Below, one piece after another: positions 12,243 to 26,024 of a stretch of DNA of 64,000 bases. Each line of letters opens with the position of its first letter. Positions within the stretch are counted from its first letter, which is position 1. The stretch comes from Luidia sarsii. Taxonomy: Eukaryota; Echinodermata; Asteroidea; Paxillosida; Luidiidae. The stretch spans positions 17,548,915 to 17,612,914 of the forward strand of contig OX465109.1 in the NCBI GenBank assembly GCA_949987565.1, read 5' to 3'. A program made the translations under genes and the position numbers. The notes beneath the pieces were generated by a model. That model was not told where the DNA came from. It did not search any database and worked only from the letters and a program-made list of their open reading frames with translations.

Positions 12243-12383
12243 TAGCCACCCCTTTACACCAAATGCACATTTCGTTTTGTTACATGTACTGGAAGTAGTC
12301 ACCCTTTATTCCAAATGCATCTGTTTCGTTCTGTTCAGTATTAACACCTTTATGCCCAATGCGTCTGTTTCGTTCTGTTAAGT

Positions 12384-12558
12384 ACCTACCCTTATATCCG
12401 CAATAGATCTGTTTCGTTCTGTTAAGTACCTACCCTTATATCCGCAATAGATCTGTTTCATTCTGTTAAGTACCTACCCTTATATCCGCAATAGATCTGT
12501 TTCGTTCTGTTAAGTACCTACCCTTATATCCGCAATAGATCTGTTTCGTTCTGTTAAG
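12384..12558 (+). repeat. Tandem run of four variant monomers next to the module
   Basis: Four 44-bp units in which the usual tagtcacccctttacccccaa part is replaced by acctacccttatatccgcaa, followed by tagatctgtttc. This variant occurs only downstream of the 221-bp modules, and its copy number differs from module to module. Confidence 0.85.
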
Positions 12559-14335
12559 AAGTCACCCCTTTACCCCCGATGCGTCTGTTTCATTCTGTTC
12601 AGAAGTCACCCCTTTACCCCAAATGCGTCTGTTTCATTCTGTTAAGTAGTCACCCCTTTACCCCAAATGCGTCTACTTCGTTCTGTTAAGTAGTCACCCC
12701 TTTACCCCCAATGCATCTGTTTCGTTCTGTTCAGTATTCACCCCTTTACCCCAATGAGTCTGTTTCGTTGTGTTAAGTAGTCACCCCTTTACCCCCAATG
12801 CGTCTGTTTCGTTCTGTTAAGTAGTCACCCCTTTACCCCCAATGCGTCTGTTTCATTCTGTTAAGTAGACACCCCTTTACCCCCAATGCGTCTGTTTCAT
12901 TCTGTTAAGTAGTCACCCCTTTACCCCCAATGCGTCTGTTTCATTTTGTTAAGTAGTCACCCCTTTACCCCATTGCATCTGTTTCATTCTGTTAAGTAGT
13001 CACCCCTTTACTCCCAATGCGTCTGTTTCATTCTGTTAAGAAGTCACCCCTTTACCCCCGATGTGTCTGTTTCATTCTGTTAAGTAGTCACCTCTTTACC
13101 CCCAATGCGTCTGTTTCATCCTGTTAAGAAGTCACCCCTTTACCCCCAATGCGTCTGTTTCATCCTGTTAAGAAGTCACCCCTTTACCCCCGATGTGTCT
13201 GTTTCATTCTGTTAAGTAGTCACCCCTTTACCCCCAATGCGTCTGTTTCGTTCTGTTAAGTAGTCACCCCTTTACCCCAATCAGTCTGTTTCGTTCTGTT
13301 AAGTAGTCGCCCCTTTACCCCCAATGCGTCTGTTTCATTCTGTTAAGTAGTCGCCCCTTTACCCCCATTGCATCTGTTTCGTTCTGTTAAGAAGTCACCC
13401 CTTTACCCCCAATGCGTCTGTTTCATTCGGTTAAATAGTCACCCCTTTACCCCAATCAGTCTGTTTCGTTCTGTTAAGTAGTCACCACTTTACCCCCAAT
13501 GCGTCTGTTTCATTCTGTTCAGTAGACACCCCTTTACCCCAAATGTGTCTGTTTCGTTCTGCTAAATAGTCGCCCCTTTACCCCCAATGCGTCTGTTTCG
13601 TTCTGTTCAGTAGTAACCCCTTTACCCCAAATGCGTCTGTTTCATTAAGTAGTCACCCCTTTACTCCAATGCATCTGTTTCATTAAGTAGTCACCCCTAT
13701 ACCCCCAATGAGTCTGTTTCATTCTGTTAAGTAGTCACCCCTTTACCCCAAATGAGTCTGTTTCGTTCTGTTCAGTAGTCACCCCTTTACCCCCAATGCG
13801 TCTGTTTCTTTCTGTTAAGTAGTCACCACTTTACCCCCAATGCGTCTGTTTCATTCTTTTAAGTAGTCACCCCTTTACCCCCAATGCGTCTGTTTTATTC
13901 AGTTAAGTAGTCACCCCTTTACCCCCAATGCGTCAGTTTCATTCTGTTAAGTAGTCACCCCTTTACCCCCAATGTGTCTGTTTCGTTCTGCTAAATAGTC
14001 GCCCCTTTAACCCCAATACGTCTGTTTCGTTCTGTTCAGTAGTCACCCCTTTACCCCAAATGCGTCTGTTTCATTAAGTAGTCACCCCTTTACCCCAATG
14101 CATCTGTTTCATTAAGTAGTCACCCCTATACCCCCAATGAGTCTGTTTCATTCTGTTAAGTAGTCGCCCCTTTACCCCAAATGAGTCTGTTTCGTTCTGT
14201 TAAGTAGTCACCCCTTTACCCCCAATGCGTCTGTTTCATTCTGTTAAGTAGACACCCCTTTACCCCCAATGCGTCTGTTTCATTCTGTTAAGTAGTCACC
14301 CCTTTACCCCCAATGCGTCTGTTTCATTTTGTTAA

Positions 14336-16305
14336 GTAGTCACCCCTTTACCCCATTGCATCTGTTTCATTCTGTTAAGTAGTCACCCCTTTACTCCCAA
14401 TGCGTCTGTTTCATTCTGTTAAGAAGTCACCCCTTTACCCCCGATGTGTCTGTTTCATCCTGTTAAGTAGTCACCCCTTTACCCCCAATGCGTCTGTTTC
14501 ATCCTGTTAAGAAGTCACCCCTTTACCCCTGATGTGTCTGTTTCATTCTGTTAAGTAGTCACTCCTTTACCCCAATCAGTCTGTTTCATTCTGTTAAGTA
14601 GTCGCCCCTTTACCCCCATTGCATCTGTTTCGTTCTGTTAAGAAGTCACCCCTTTACCCCCAATGTGTCTGTTTCATTCGGTTAAATAGTCACCCCTTTA
14701 CCCCAATCAGTCTGTTTCGTTCTGTTAAGTAGTCACCACTTTACCCCCAATGCGTCTGTTTCATTCTGTTAAGTAGTCACCACTTTACCCCCAATGCATC
14801 TGTTTCATTCTGTTAAGAAGTCACCCCTTTACCCCCGATGTGTCTGTTTCATTCTGTTAAGTAGTCACCCCTTTACCCCCAATGCGTCTGTTTCATCCTG
14901 TTAAGAAGTCACCCCTTTACCCCCAATGCGTCTGTTTCATCCTGTTAAGAAGTCACCCCTTTACCCCCGATGTGTCTGTTTCATTCTGTTAAGTAGTCAC
15001 CCCTTTACCCCCAATGCGTCTGTTTCGTTCTGTTAAGTAGTCACCCCTTTACCCCAATCAGTCTGTTTCGTTCTGTTAAGTAGTCGCCCCTTTACCCCCA
15101 ATGCGTCTGTTTCATTCTGTTAAGTAGTCGCCCCTTTACCCCCATTGCATCTGTTTCGTTCTGTTAAGAAGTCACCCCTTTACCCCCAATGCGTCTGTTT
15201 CATTCGGTTAAATAGTCACCCCTTTACCCCAATCAGTCTGTTTCGTTCTGTTAAGTAGTCACCACTTTACCCCCAATGCGTCTGTTTCATTCTGTTTAGT
15301 AGACACCCCTTTACCCCAAATGTGTCTGTTTCGTTCTGCTAAATAGTCGCCCCTTTACCCCCAATGCGTCTGTTTCGTTCTGTTCAGTAGTAACCCCTTT
15401 ACCCCAAATGCGTCTGTTTCATTAAGTAGTCACCCCTTTACTCCAATGCATCTGTTTCATTAAGTAGTCACCCCTATACCCCCAATGAGTCTGTTTCATT
15501 CTGTTAAGTAGTCACCCCTTTACCCCAAATGAGTCTGTTTCGTTCTGTTCAGTAGACACCCCTTTACCCCAAATGTGTCTGTTTCGTTCTGCTAAATAGT
15601 CGCCCCTTTACCCCCAATGCGTCTGTTTCGTTCTGTTCAGTAGTAACCCCTTTACCCCAAATGCGTCTGTTTCATTAAGTAGTCACCCCTTTACTCCAAT
15701 GCATCTGTTTCATTAAGTAGTCACCCCTATACCCCCAATGAGTCTGTTTCATTCTGTTAAGTAGTCACCCCTTTACCCCAAATGAGTCTGTTTCGTTCTG
15801 TTCAGTAGTCACCCCTTTACCCCCAATGCGTCTGTTTCTTTCTGTTAAGTAGTCACCACTTTACCCCCAATGCGTCTGTTTCATTCTTTTAAGTAGTCAC
15901 CCCTTTACCCCCAATGCGTCTGTTTTATTCAGTTAAGTAGTCACCCCTTTACCCCCAATGCGTCAGTTTCATTCTGTTAAGTAGTCACCCCTTTACCCCC
16001 AATGTGTCTGTTTCGTTCTGCTAAATAGTCGCCCCTTTAACCCCAATACGTCTGTTTCGTTCTGTTCAGTAGTCACCCCTTTACCCCAAATGCGTCTGTT
16101 TCATTAAGTAGTCACCCCTTTACCCCAATGCATCTGTTTCATTAAGTAGTCACCCCTATACCCCCAATGAGTCTGTTTCATTCTGTTAAGTAGTCGCCCC
16201 TTTACCCCAAATGAGTCTGTTTCGTTCTGTTAAGTAGTCACCCCTTTACCCCCAATGCGTCTGTTTCATTCTGTTAAGTAGACACCCCTTTACCCCCAAT
16301 GCGTC
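14336..16305 (+). repeat. Higher-order repeat, offset 4,460 bp (first copy)
   Basis: This segment recurs at 18796-20765. Anchors: caccccttta at 14341/18801, gtctgtttcg at 15061/19521, and ctgtttcattctg at 16261/20721. It continues the 4,718-bp repeat after a net loss of 258 bp in the second copy. Confidence 0.8.
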
Positions 16306-16739
16306 TGTTTCGTTCTGTTCAGTAGTCACCCCTTTACCCCAATGAGTCTGTGTCGTTGTGTTAAGTAGTCACTCCTTTACCCGCAATGCGTCTGTTTCAT
16401 TCTGTTAAGTAGTCACCCCTTTACCCAATCAGTCTGTTTCGTTCTGTTAAGTAGTCGCCCCTTTACCCCCAATGCGTCTGTTTCATTCTGTTAAGTAGTC
16501 GCACCTTTACCCCCATTGCATCTGTTTCGTTCTGTTAAGTAGTCACCCCTTTACCCCCAATGCGTCTGTTTTATTCAGTTAAGTAGTCACCCCTTTACCA
16601 CAATGCATCTGTTTAGTTCTGTTAAGTAGTCACCCCTTTACCCCCAATGCTTCTGTTTCGTTCTGTTAAGTAGTCACCTGTTTACCAAAATGCGTCTGTT
16701 TCATTCTGTTAAGTAGTCACCCCTTTACCACTGATGCGT

Positions 16740-16960
16740 GAGTGTTTGCCTTTGACACTGACCTTGTTGCAAATGGATGTCAGGACAAGCTCGTAGCAGT
16801 CAGTGCCCATCTGTCACAGGACTTTGGGGAGGCTAATCTTCATGGGTCTGCAGAGCTCAAGCAGGATGATGTTCACCATCTGAAGATCTGCAAGGCAATG
16901 AGGACAAATTTAGCACAGTTCTTTATCTGGTTTACACAAATTGTGTTTGATTATTTTCAG
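16740..16960. repeat. 221-bp non-satellite module, copy 5
   Basis: Identical by eye to copy 4 and carried within the 4,718-bp repeat. It has the same open plus frame (to TAG 16961-16963) and the same minus-strand exon-like segment at 16763-16887. Confidence 0.8.
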
Positions 16961-17101
16961 TAGCCACCCCTTTACACCAAATGCACATTTCGTTTTGTTA
17001 CATGTACTGGAAGTAGTCACCCTTTATTCCAAATGCATCTGTTTCGTTCTGTTCAGTATTAACACCTTTATGCCCAATGCGTCTGTTTCGTTCTGTTAAG
17101 T

Positions 17102-17276
17102 ACCTACCCTTATATCCGCAATAGATCTGTTTCGTTCTGTTAAGTACCTACCCTTATATCCGCAATAGATCTGTTTCATTCTGTTAAGTACCTACCCTTA
17201 TATCCGCAATAGATCTGTTTCGTTCTGTTAAGTACCTACCCTTATATCCGCAATAGATCTGTTTCGTTCTGTTAAG
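17102..17276 (+). repeat. Tandem run of four variant monomers next to the module
   Basis: Same acctacccttatatccgcaa variant, again four units, at the position expected from the 4,718-bp duplication of 12384-12558. Confidence 0.85.
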
Positions 17277-20200
17277 AAGTCACCCCTTTACCCCCGATGC
17301 GTCTGTTTCATTCTGTTCAGTAGTCACCCCTTTACCCCAAATGCGTCTGTTTCATTCTGTTAAGTAGTCACCCCTTTACCCCAAATGCGTCTACTTCGTT
17401 CTGTTAAGTAGTCACCCCTTTACCCCCAATGCATCTGTTTCGTTCTGTTCAGTATTCACCCCTTTACCCCAATGAGTCTGTTTCGTTGTGTTAAGTAGTC
17501 ACCCCTTTACCCCCAATGCGTCTGTTTCGTTCTGTTAAGTAGTCACCCCTTTACCCCCAATGCGTCTGTTTCATTCTGTTAAGTAGACACCCCTTTACCC
17601 CCAATGCGTCTGTTTCATTCTGTTAAGTAGTCACCCCTTTACCCCCAATGCGTCTGTTTCATTTTGTTAAGTAGTCACCCCTTTACCCCATTGCATCTGT
17701 TTCATTCTGTTAAGTAGTCACCCCTTTACTCCCAATGCGTCTGTTTCATTCTGTTAAGAAGTCACCCCTTTACCCCCGATGTGTCTGTTTCATTCTGTTA
17801 AGTAGTCACCTCTTTACCCCCAATGCGTCTGTTTCATCCTGTTAAGAAGTCACCCCTTTACCCCCAATGCGTCTGTTTCATCCTGTTAAGAAGTCACCCC
17901 TTTACCCCCGATGTGTCTGTTTCATTCTGTTAAGTAGTCACCCCTTTACCCCCAATGCGTCTGTTTCGTTCTGTTAAGTAGTCACCCCTTTACCCCAATC
18001 AGTCTGTTTCGTTCTGTTAAGTAGTCGCCCCTTTACCCCCAATGCGTCTGTTTCATTCTGTTAAGTAGTCGCCCCTTTACCCCCATTGCATCTGTTTCGT
18101 TCTGTTAAGAAGTCACCCCTTTACCCCCAATGCGTCTGTTTCATTCGGTTAAATAGTCACCCCTTTACCCCAATCAGTCTGTTTCGTTCTGTTAAGTAGT
18201 CACCACTTTACCCCCAATGCGTCTGTTTCATTCTGTTCAGTAGACACCCCTTTACCCCAAATGTGTCTGTTTCGTTCTGCTAAATAGTCGCCCCTTTACC
18301 CCCAATGCGTCTGTTTCGTTCTGTTCAGTAGTAACCCCTTTACCCCAAATGCGTCTGTTTCATTAAGTAGTCACCCCTTTACTCCAATGCATCTGTTTCA
18401 TTAAGTAGTCACCCCTATACCCCCAATGAGTCTGTTTCATTCTGTTAAGTAGTCACCCCTTTACCCCAAATGAGTCTGTTTCGTTCTGTTCAGTAGTCAC
18501 CCCTTTACCCCCAATGCGTCTGTTTCTTTCTGTTAAGTAGTCACCACTTTACCCCCAATGCGTCTGTTTCATTCTTTTAAGTAGTCACCCCTTTACCCCC
18601 AATGCGTCTGTTTTATTCAGTTAAGTAGTCACCCCTTTACCCCCAATGCGTCAGTTTCATTCTGTTAAGTAGTCACCCCTTTACCCCCAATGTGTCTGTT
18701 TCGTTCTGCTAAATAGTCGCCCCTTTAACCCCAATACGTCTGTTTCGTTCTGTTCAGTAGTCACCCCTTTACCCCAAATGCGTCTGTTTCATTAAGTAGT
18801 CACCCCTTTACCCCATTGCATCTGTTTCATTCTGTTAAGTAGTCACCCCTTTACTCCCAATGCGTCTGTTTCATTCTGTTAAGAAGTCACCCCTTTACCC
18901 CCGATGTGTCTGTTTCATCCTGTTAAGTAGTCACCCCTTTACCCCCAATGCGTCTGTTTCATCCTGTTAAGAAGTCACCCCTTTACCCCCGATGTGTCTG
19001 TTTCATTCTGTTAAGTAGTCACTCCTTTACCCCAATCAGTCTGTTTCATTCTGTTAAGTAGTCGCCCCTTTACCCCCATTGCATCTGTTTCGTTCTGTTA
19101 AGAAGTCACCCCTTTACCCCCAATGTGTCTGTTTCATTCGGTTAAATAGTCACCCCTTTACCCCAATCAGTCTGTTTCGTTCTGTTAAGTAGTCACCACT
19201 TTACCCCCAATGCGTCTGTTTCATTCTGTTAAGTAGTCACCACTTTACCCCCAATGCATCTGTTTCATTCTGTTAAGAAGTCACCCCTTTACCCCCGATG
19301 TGTCTGTTTCATTCTGTTAAGTAGTCACCCCTTTACCCCCAATGCGTCTGTTTCATCCTGTTAAAAAGTCACCCCTTTACCCCCAATGCGTCTGTTTCAT
19401 CCTGTTAAGAAGTCACCCCTTTACCCCCGATGTGTCTGTTTCATTCTGTTAAGTAGTCACCCCTTTACCCCCAATGCGTCTGTTTCGTTCTGTTAAGTAG
19501 TCACCCCTTTACCCCAATCAGTCTGTTTCGTTCTGTTAAGTAGTCGCCCCTTTACCCCCAATGCGTCTGTTTCATTCTGTTAAGTAGTCGCCCCTTTACC
19601 CCCATTGCATCTGTTTCGTTCTGTTAAGAAGTCACCCCTTTACCCCCAATGCGTCTGTTTCATTCGGTTAAATAGTCACCCCTTTACCCCAATCAGTCTG
19701 TTTCGTTCTGTTAAGTAGTCACCACTTTACCCCCAATGCGTCTGTTTCATTCTGTTTAGTAGACACCCCTTTACCCCAAATGTGTCTGTTTCGTTCTGCT
19801 AAATAGTCGCCCCTTTACCCCCAATGCGTCTGTTTCGTTCTGTTCAGTAGTAACCCCTTTACCCCAAATGCGTCTGTTTCATTAAGTAGTCACCCCTTTA
19901 CTCCAATGCATCTGTTTCATTAAGTAGTCACCCCTATACCCCCAATGAGTCTGTTTCATTCTGTTAAGTAGTCACCCCTTTACCCCAAATGAGTCTGTTT
20001 CGTTCTGTTCAGTAGACACCCCTTTACCCCAAATGTGTCTGTTTCGTTCTGCTAAATAGTCGCCCCTTTACCCCCAATGCGTGTGTTTCGTTCTGTTCAG
20101 TAGTAACCCCTTTACCCCAAATGCGTCTGTTTCATTAAGTAGTCACCCCTTTACTCCAATGCATCTGTTTCATTAAGTAGTCACCCCTATACCCCCAATG

Positions 20201-22425
20201 AGTCTGTTTCATTCTGTTAAGTAGTCACCCCTTTACCCCAAATGAGTCTGTTTCGTTCTGTTCAGTAGTCACCCCTTTACCCCCAATGCGTCTGTTTCTT
20301 TCTGTTAAGTAGTCACCACTTTACCCCCAATGCGTCTGTTTCATTCTTTTAAGTAGTCACCCCTTTACCCCCAATGCGTCTGTTTTATTCAGTTAAGTAG
20401 TCACCCCTTTACCCCCAATGCGTCAGTTTCATTCTGTTAAGTAGTCACCCCTTTACCCCCAATGTGTCTGTTTCGTTCTGCTAAATAGTCGCCCCTTTAA
20501 CCCCAATACGTCTGTTTCGTTCTGTTCAGTAGTCACCCCTTTACCCCAAATGCGTCTGTTTCATTAAGTAGTCACCCCTTTACCCCAATGCATCTGTTTC
20601 ATTAAGTAGTCACCCCTATACCCCCAATGAGTCTGTTTCATTCTGTTAAGTAGTCGCCCCTTTACCCCAAATGAGTCTGTTTCGTTCTGTTAAGTAGTCA
20701 CCCCTTTACCCCCAATGCGTCTGTTTCATTCTGTTAAGTAGACACCCCTTTACCCCCAATGCGTCTGTTTCATTCTGTTAAGTAGTCACCCCTTTACCCC
20801 CAATGCGTCTGTTTCATTTTGTTAAGTAGTCACCCCTTTACCCCATTGCATCTGTTTCATTCTGTTAAGTAGTCACCCCTTTACTCCCAATGCGTCTGTT
20901 TCATTCTGTTAAGAAGTCACCCCTTTACCCCCGATGTGTCTGTTTCATCCTGTTAAGTAGTCACCCCTTTACCCCCAATGCGTCTGTTTCATCCTGTTAA
21001 GAAGTCACCCCTTTACCCCCGATGTGTCTGTTTCATTCTGTTAAGTAGTCACTCCTTTACCCCAATCAGTCTGTTTCATTCTGTTAAGTAGTCGCCCCTT
21101 TACCCCCATTGCATCTGTTTCGTTCTGTTAAGAAGTCACCCCTTTACCCCCAATGTGTCTGTTTCATTCGGTTAAATAGTCACCCCTTTACCCCAATCAG
21201 TCTGTTTCGTTCTGTTAAGTAGTCACCACTTTACCCCCAATGCGTCTGTTTCATTCTGTTAAGTAGTCACCACTTTACCCCCAATGCATCTGTTTCATTC
21301 TGTTAAGAAGTCACCCCTTTACCCCCGATGTGTCTGTTTCATTCTGTTAAGTAGTCACCCCTTTACCCCCAATGCGTCTGTTTCATCCTGTTAAGAAGTC
21401 ACCCCTTTACCCCAATGCGTCTGTTTCATCCTGTTAAGAAGTCACCCCTTTACCCCCGATGTGTCTGTTTCATTCTGTTAAGTAGTCACCCCTTTACCCC
21501 CAATGCGTCTGTTTCGTTCTGTTAAGTAGTCACCCCTTTACCCCAATCAGTCTGTTTCGTTCTGTTAAGTAGTCGCCCCTTTACCCCCAATGCGTCTGTT
21601 TCATTCTGTTAAGTAGTCGCCCCTTTACCCCCATTGCATCTGTTTCGTTCTGTTAAGAAGTCACCCCTTTACCCCCAATGCGTCTGTTTCATTCGGTTAA
21701 ATAGTCACCCCTTTACCCCAATCAGTCTGTTTCGTTCTGTTAAGTAGTCACCACTTTACCCCCAATGCGTCTGTTTCATTCTGTTTAGTAGACACCCCTT
21801 TACCCCAAATGTGTCTGTTTCGTTCTGCTAAATAGTCGCCCCTTTACCCCCAATGCGTCCGTTTCGTTCTGTTCAGTAGTAACCCCTTTACCCCAAATGC
21901 GTCTGTTTCATTAAGTAGTCACCCCTTTACTCCAATGCATCTGTTTCATTAAGTAGTCACCCCTATACCCCCAATGAGTCTGTTTCATTCTGTTAAGTAG
22001 TCACCCCTTTACCCCAAATGAGTCTGTTTCGTTCTGTTCAGTAGTCACCCCTTTACCCCCAATGCGTCTGTTTCGTTCTGTTAAGTAGTCACCACTTTAC
22101 CCCCAATGCGTCTGTTTCATTCTTTTAAGTAGTCACCCCTTTACCCCCAATGCGTCTGTTTTATTCAGTTAAGTAGTCACCCCTTTACCCCCAATGCGTC
22201 AGTTTCATTCTGTTAAGTAGTCACCCCTTTACCCCAGTCTGTTTCATTCTGTTAAGTAGTCACCACTTTACCCCCAATGAGTCTGTTTCATTCTGTTAAG
22301 TAGTCGCCCCTTTACCCCCAATGCGTCTGTTTCATTCTGTTAAGTAGTCACCCCTTTACCCCCAATGCGTCTGTTTCATTTTGTTAAGTAGTCACCCCTT
22401 TACCCCATTGCATCTGTTTCATTCT

Positions 22426-22664
22426 GGGGGTAAAGGGGTGACTACTTAACAGAACTAAACAGATGCATTGTGGTAAAGGGGTGACTACTTAACTGAATAA
22501 AACAGACGCATTGGGGGTAAAGGGGTGACTACTTAACAGAACGAAACAGATGCAATGGGGGTAAAGGGGCGACTACTTAACAGAATGAAACAGACGCATT
22601 GGGGGTAAAGGGGCGACTACTTAACAGAACCAAACAGACTGATTGGGGTAAAGGGGTGACTACT
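22426..22664 (-). repeat. Inverted 239-bp satellite block
   Basis: Five-and-a-half monomers lie in reverse orientation (gggggtaaagggg, gactacttaacagaa) inside an otherwise one-way array. The reverse complement matches 26025-26263 along its whole length by eye. It shares the unusual gtttggttc base, seen nowhere else in the window, as well as the gttttattcagttaag and ttaccacaatgc monomers in the same order. Both edges are abrupt: attct|ggggg on the left and tact|gtttc on the right. Confidence 0.92.
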
Positions 22665-25600
22665 GTTTCATTAAGTAGTCACCCCTATACCCCCAATGAG
22701 TCTGTTTCATTCTGTTAAGTAGTCGCCCCTTTACCCCAAATGAGTCTGTTTCGTTCTGTTAAGTAGTCACCCCTTTACCCCCTATGCGTCTGTTTCATTC
22801 TGTTTAGTAGACACCCCTTTACCCCCAATGCGTCTGTTTCATTCTGTTAAGTAGTCACCCCTTTACCCCCAATGCGTCTGTTTCATTTTGTTAAGTAGTC
22901 ACCCCTTTACCCCATTGCATCTGTTTCATTCTGTTAAGTAGTCACCCCTTTACTCCCAATGCGTCTGTTTCATTCTGTTAAGAAGTCACCCCTTTACCCC
23001 CGATGTGTCTGTTTCATCCTGTTAAGTAGTCACCCCTTTACCCCCAATGCGTCTGTTTCATCCTGTTAAGAAGTCACCCCTTTACCCCCGATGTGTCTGT
23101 TTCATTCTGTTAAGTAGTCACTCCTTTACCCCAATCAGTCTGTTTCGTTCTGTTAAGTAGTCGCCCCTTTACCCCCAATGCGTCTGTTTCATTCTGTTAA
23201 GTAGTCGCCCCTTTACCCCCATTGCATCTGTTTCGTTCTGTTAAGAAGTCACCCCTTTACCCCCAATGTGTCTGTTTCATTCGGTTAAATAGTCACCCCT
23301 TTACCCCAATCAGTCTGTTTCGTTCTGTTAAGTAGTCACCACTTTACCCCCAATGCGTCTGTTTCATTCTGTTAAGTAGTCACCACTTTACCCCCAATGC
23401 ATCTGTTTCATTCTGTTAAGAAGTCACCCCTTTACCCCCGATGTGTCTGTTTCATTCTGTTAAGTAGTCACCCCTTTACCCCCAATGCGTCTGTTTCATC
23501 CTGTTAAGAAGTCACCCCTTTACCCCCAATGCGTCTGTTTCATCCTGTTAAGAAGTCACCCCTTTACCCCCGATGTGTCTGTTTCATTCTGTTAAGTAGT
23601 CACCCCTTTACCCCCAATGCGTCTGTTTCGTTCTGTTAAGTAGTCACCCCTTTACCCCAATCAGTCTGTTTCGTTCTGTTAAGTAGTCGCCCCTTTACCC
23701 CCAATGCGTCTGTTTCATTCTGTTCAGTAGTCGCCCCTTTACCCCCATTGCATCTGTTTCGTTCTGTTAAGAAGTCACCCCTTTACCCCCAATGCGTCTG
23801 TTTCATTCGGTTAAATAGTCACCCCTTTACCCCAATCAGTCTGTTTCGTTCTGTTAAGTAGTCACCACTTTACCCCCAATGCGTCTGTTTCATTCTGTTT
23901 AGTAGACACCCCTTTACCCCAAATGTGTCTGTTTCGTTCTGCTAAATAGTCGCCCCTTTACCCCCAATGCGTCTGTTTCGTTCTGTTCAGTAGTAACCCC
24001 TTTACCCCAAATGCGTCTGCTTCATTAAGTAGTCACCCCTTTACTCCAATGCATCTGTTTCATTAAGTAGTCACCCCTATACCCCCAATGAGTCTGTTTC
24101 ATTCTGTTAAGTAGTCACCCCTTTACCCCAAATGAGTCTGTTTCGTTCTGTTCAGTAGTCACCCCTTTACCCCCAATGCGTCTGTTTCGTTCTGTTAAGT
24201 AGTCACCACTTTACCCCCAATGCGTCTGTTTCATTCTTTTAAGTAGTCACCCCTTTACCCCCAATGCGTCTGTTTTATTCAGTTAAGTAGTCACCCCTTT
24301 ACCCCCAATGCGTCAGTTTCATTCTGTTAAGTAGTCACCCCTTTACCCCAGTCTGTTTCATTCTGTTAAGTAGTCACCACTTTACCCCCAATGCGTCTGT
24401 TTTATTCTCTTAAGTAGACACCCCTTTACCCCCAATGTGTCTGTTTCGTTCTGCTAAATAGTCGCCCCTTTAACCCCAATGCGTCTGTTTCGTTCTGTTC
24501 AGTAGTCACCCCTTTACCCCAAATGCGTCTGTTTCATTAAGTAGTCACCCCTTTACCCCAATGCATCTGTTTCATTAAGTAGTCACCCCTATACCCCCAA
24601 TGAGTCTGTTTCATTCTGTTAAGTAGTCGCCCCTTTACCCCAAATGAGTCTGTTTCGTTCTGTTAAGTAGTCACCCCTTTACCCCCAATGCGTCTGTTTC
24701 ATTCTGTTAAGTAGACACCCCTTTACCCCCAATGCGTCTGTTTCATTCTATTAAGTAGTCACCCCTTTACCCCCAATGCGTCTGTTTCATTTTGTTAAGT
24801 AGTCACCCCTTTACCCCATTGCATCTGTTTCATTCTGTTAAGTAGTCACCCCTTTACTCCCAATGCGTCTGTTTCATTCTGTTAAGAAGTCACCCCTTTA
24901 CCCCCGATGTGTCTGTTTCATCCTGTTAAGTAGTCACCCCTTTACCCCCAATGCGTCTGTTTCATCCTGTTAAGAAGTCACCCCTTTACCCCCGATGTGT
25001 CTGTTTCATTCTGTTAAGTAGTCACTCCTTTACCCCAATCAGTCTGTTTCGTTCTGTTAAGTAGTCGCCCCTTTACTCCCAATGCGTCTGTTTCATTCTG
25101 TTAAGAAGTCACCCCTTTACCCCCGATGTGTCTGTTTCATTCTGTTAAGTAGTCACTCCTTTACCCCAATCAGTCTGTTTCGTTCTGTTAAGTAGTCGCC
25201 CCTTTACTCCCAATGCGTCTGTTTCATTCTGTTAAGAAGTCACCCCTTTACCCCCGATGTGTCTGTTTCATCCTGTTAAGTAGTCACCCCTTTACCCCCA
25301 ATGCGTCTGTTTCATCCTGTTAAGAAGTCACCCCTTTACCCCCGATGTGTCTGTTTCATTCTGTTAAGTAGTCACTCCTTTACCCCAATCAGTCTGTTTC
25401 GTTCTGTTAAGTAGTCGCACCTTTACCCCCAATGCGTCTGTTTCATTCTGTTAAGTAGTCGCCCCTTTACCCCCATTGCATCTGTTTCGTTCTGTTAAGA
25501 AGTCACCCCTTTACCCCCAATGTGTCTGTTTCATTCGGTTAAATAGTCACCCCTTTACCCCAATCAGTCTGTTTCGTTCTGTTAAGTAGTCACCACTTTA

Positions 25601-26024
25601 CCCCCAATGCGTCTGTTTCATTCTGTTAAGTAGTCACCACTTTACCCCCAATGCGTCTGTTTCATTCTGTTAAGTAGTCGCCCCTTTACCCCCATTGCAT
25701 CTGTTTCGTTCTGTTAAGTAGTCACCCCTATACCCCCAATGAGTCTGTTTCATTCTGTTAAGTAGTCGCCCCTTTACCCCAAATGAGTCTGTTTCGTTCT
25801 GTTAAGTAGTCACCCCTTTACCCCCAATGTGTCTGTTTCGTTCTGTTAAGTAGTCACCACTTTACCCCCAATGCGTCTGTTTCATTCTGTTAAGTAGTCG
25901 CCCCTTTACCCCCAATGCATCTGTTTCGTTCTGTTAAGTAGTCACCCCTTTACCCCCATTGCGTCTGTTTTATTCAGTTAAGTAGTCACCCCTTTACCCC
26001 CAATGCGTCTGTTTCATTCTGTTA

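Larger units (their letters stand above)
11579..14095 (+). repeat. 4,718-bp higher-order repeat, first copy (left part)
   Basis: This segment recurs at 16297-18813 with an exact 4,718-bp offset, including a 221-bp module and four atatccgcaatagatctg monomers. Checked anchors: atgcgtctgtttcg at 11581/16299, the module at 12022/16740, and tagtcaccccttta at 13261/17979. The match ends where 14095 reads ccccaatgcatctg and 18813 reads ccccattgcatctg. Confidence 0.85.
16297..20765 (+). repeat. Higher-order repeat, second copy of 11579-16305
   Basis: Second copy of the segment above, in two colinear parts (offsets 4,718 then 4,460) with a 258-bp deletion near 18.8 kb. Parts of it recur again about 2.03 and 2.07 kb further on, for example ttactcccaa at 18851, 20881 and about 22951. 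Confidence 0.8.

Noticed and set aside
12024..12245. 73-codon plus-strand frame in the 221-bp module as a gene
   Set aside because: It would need a GTG start straight after a TGA in a eukaryotic satellite. Copy 3 has lost the frame, and differences between copies mostly change residues. Similarity among copies is explained by duplication.
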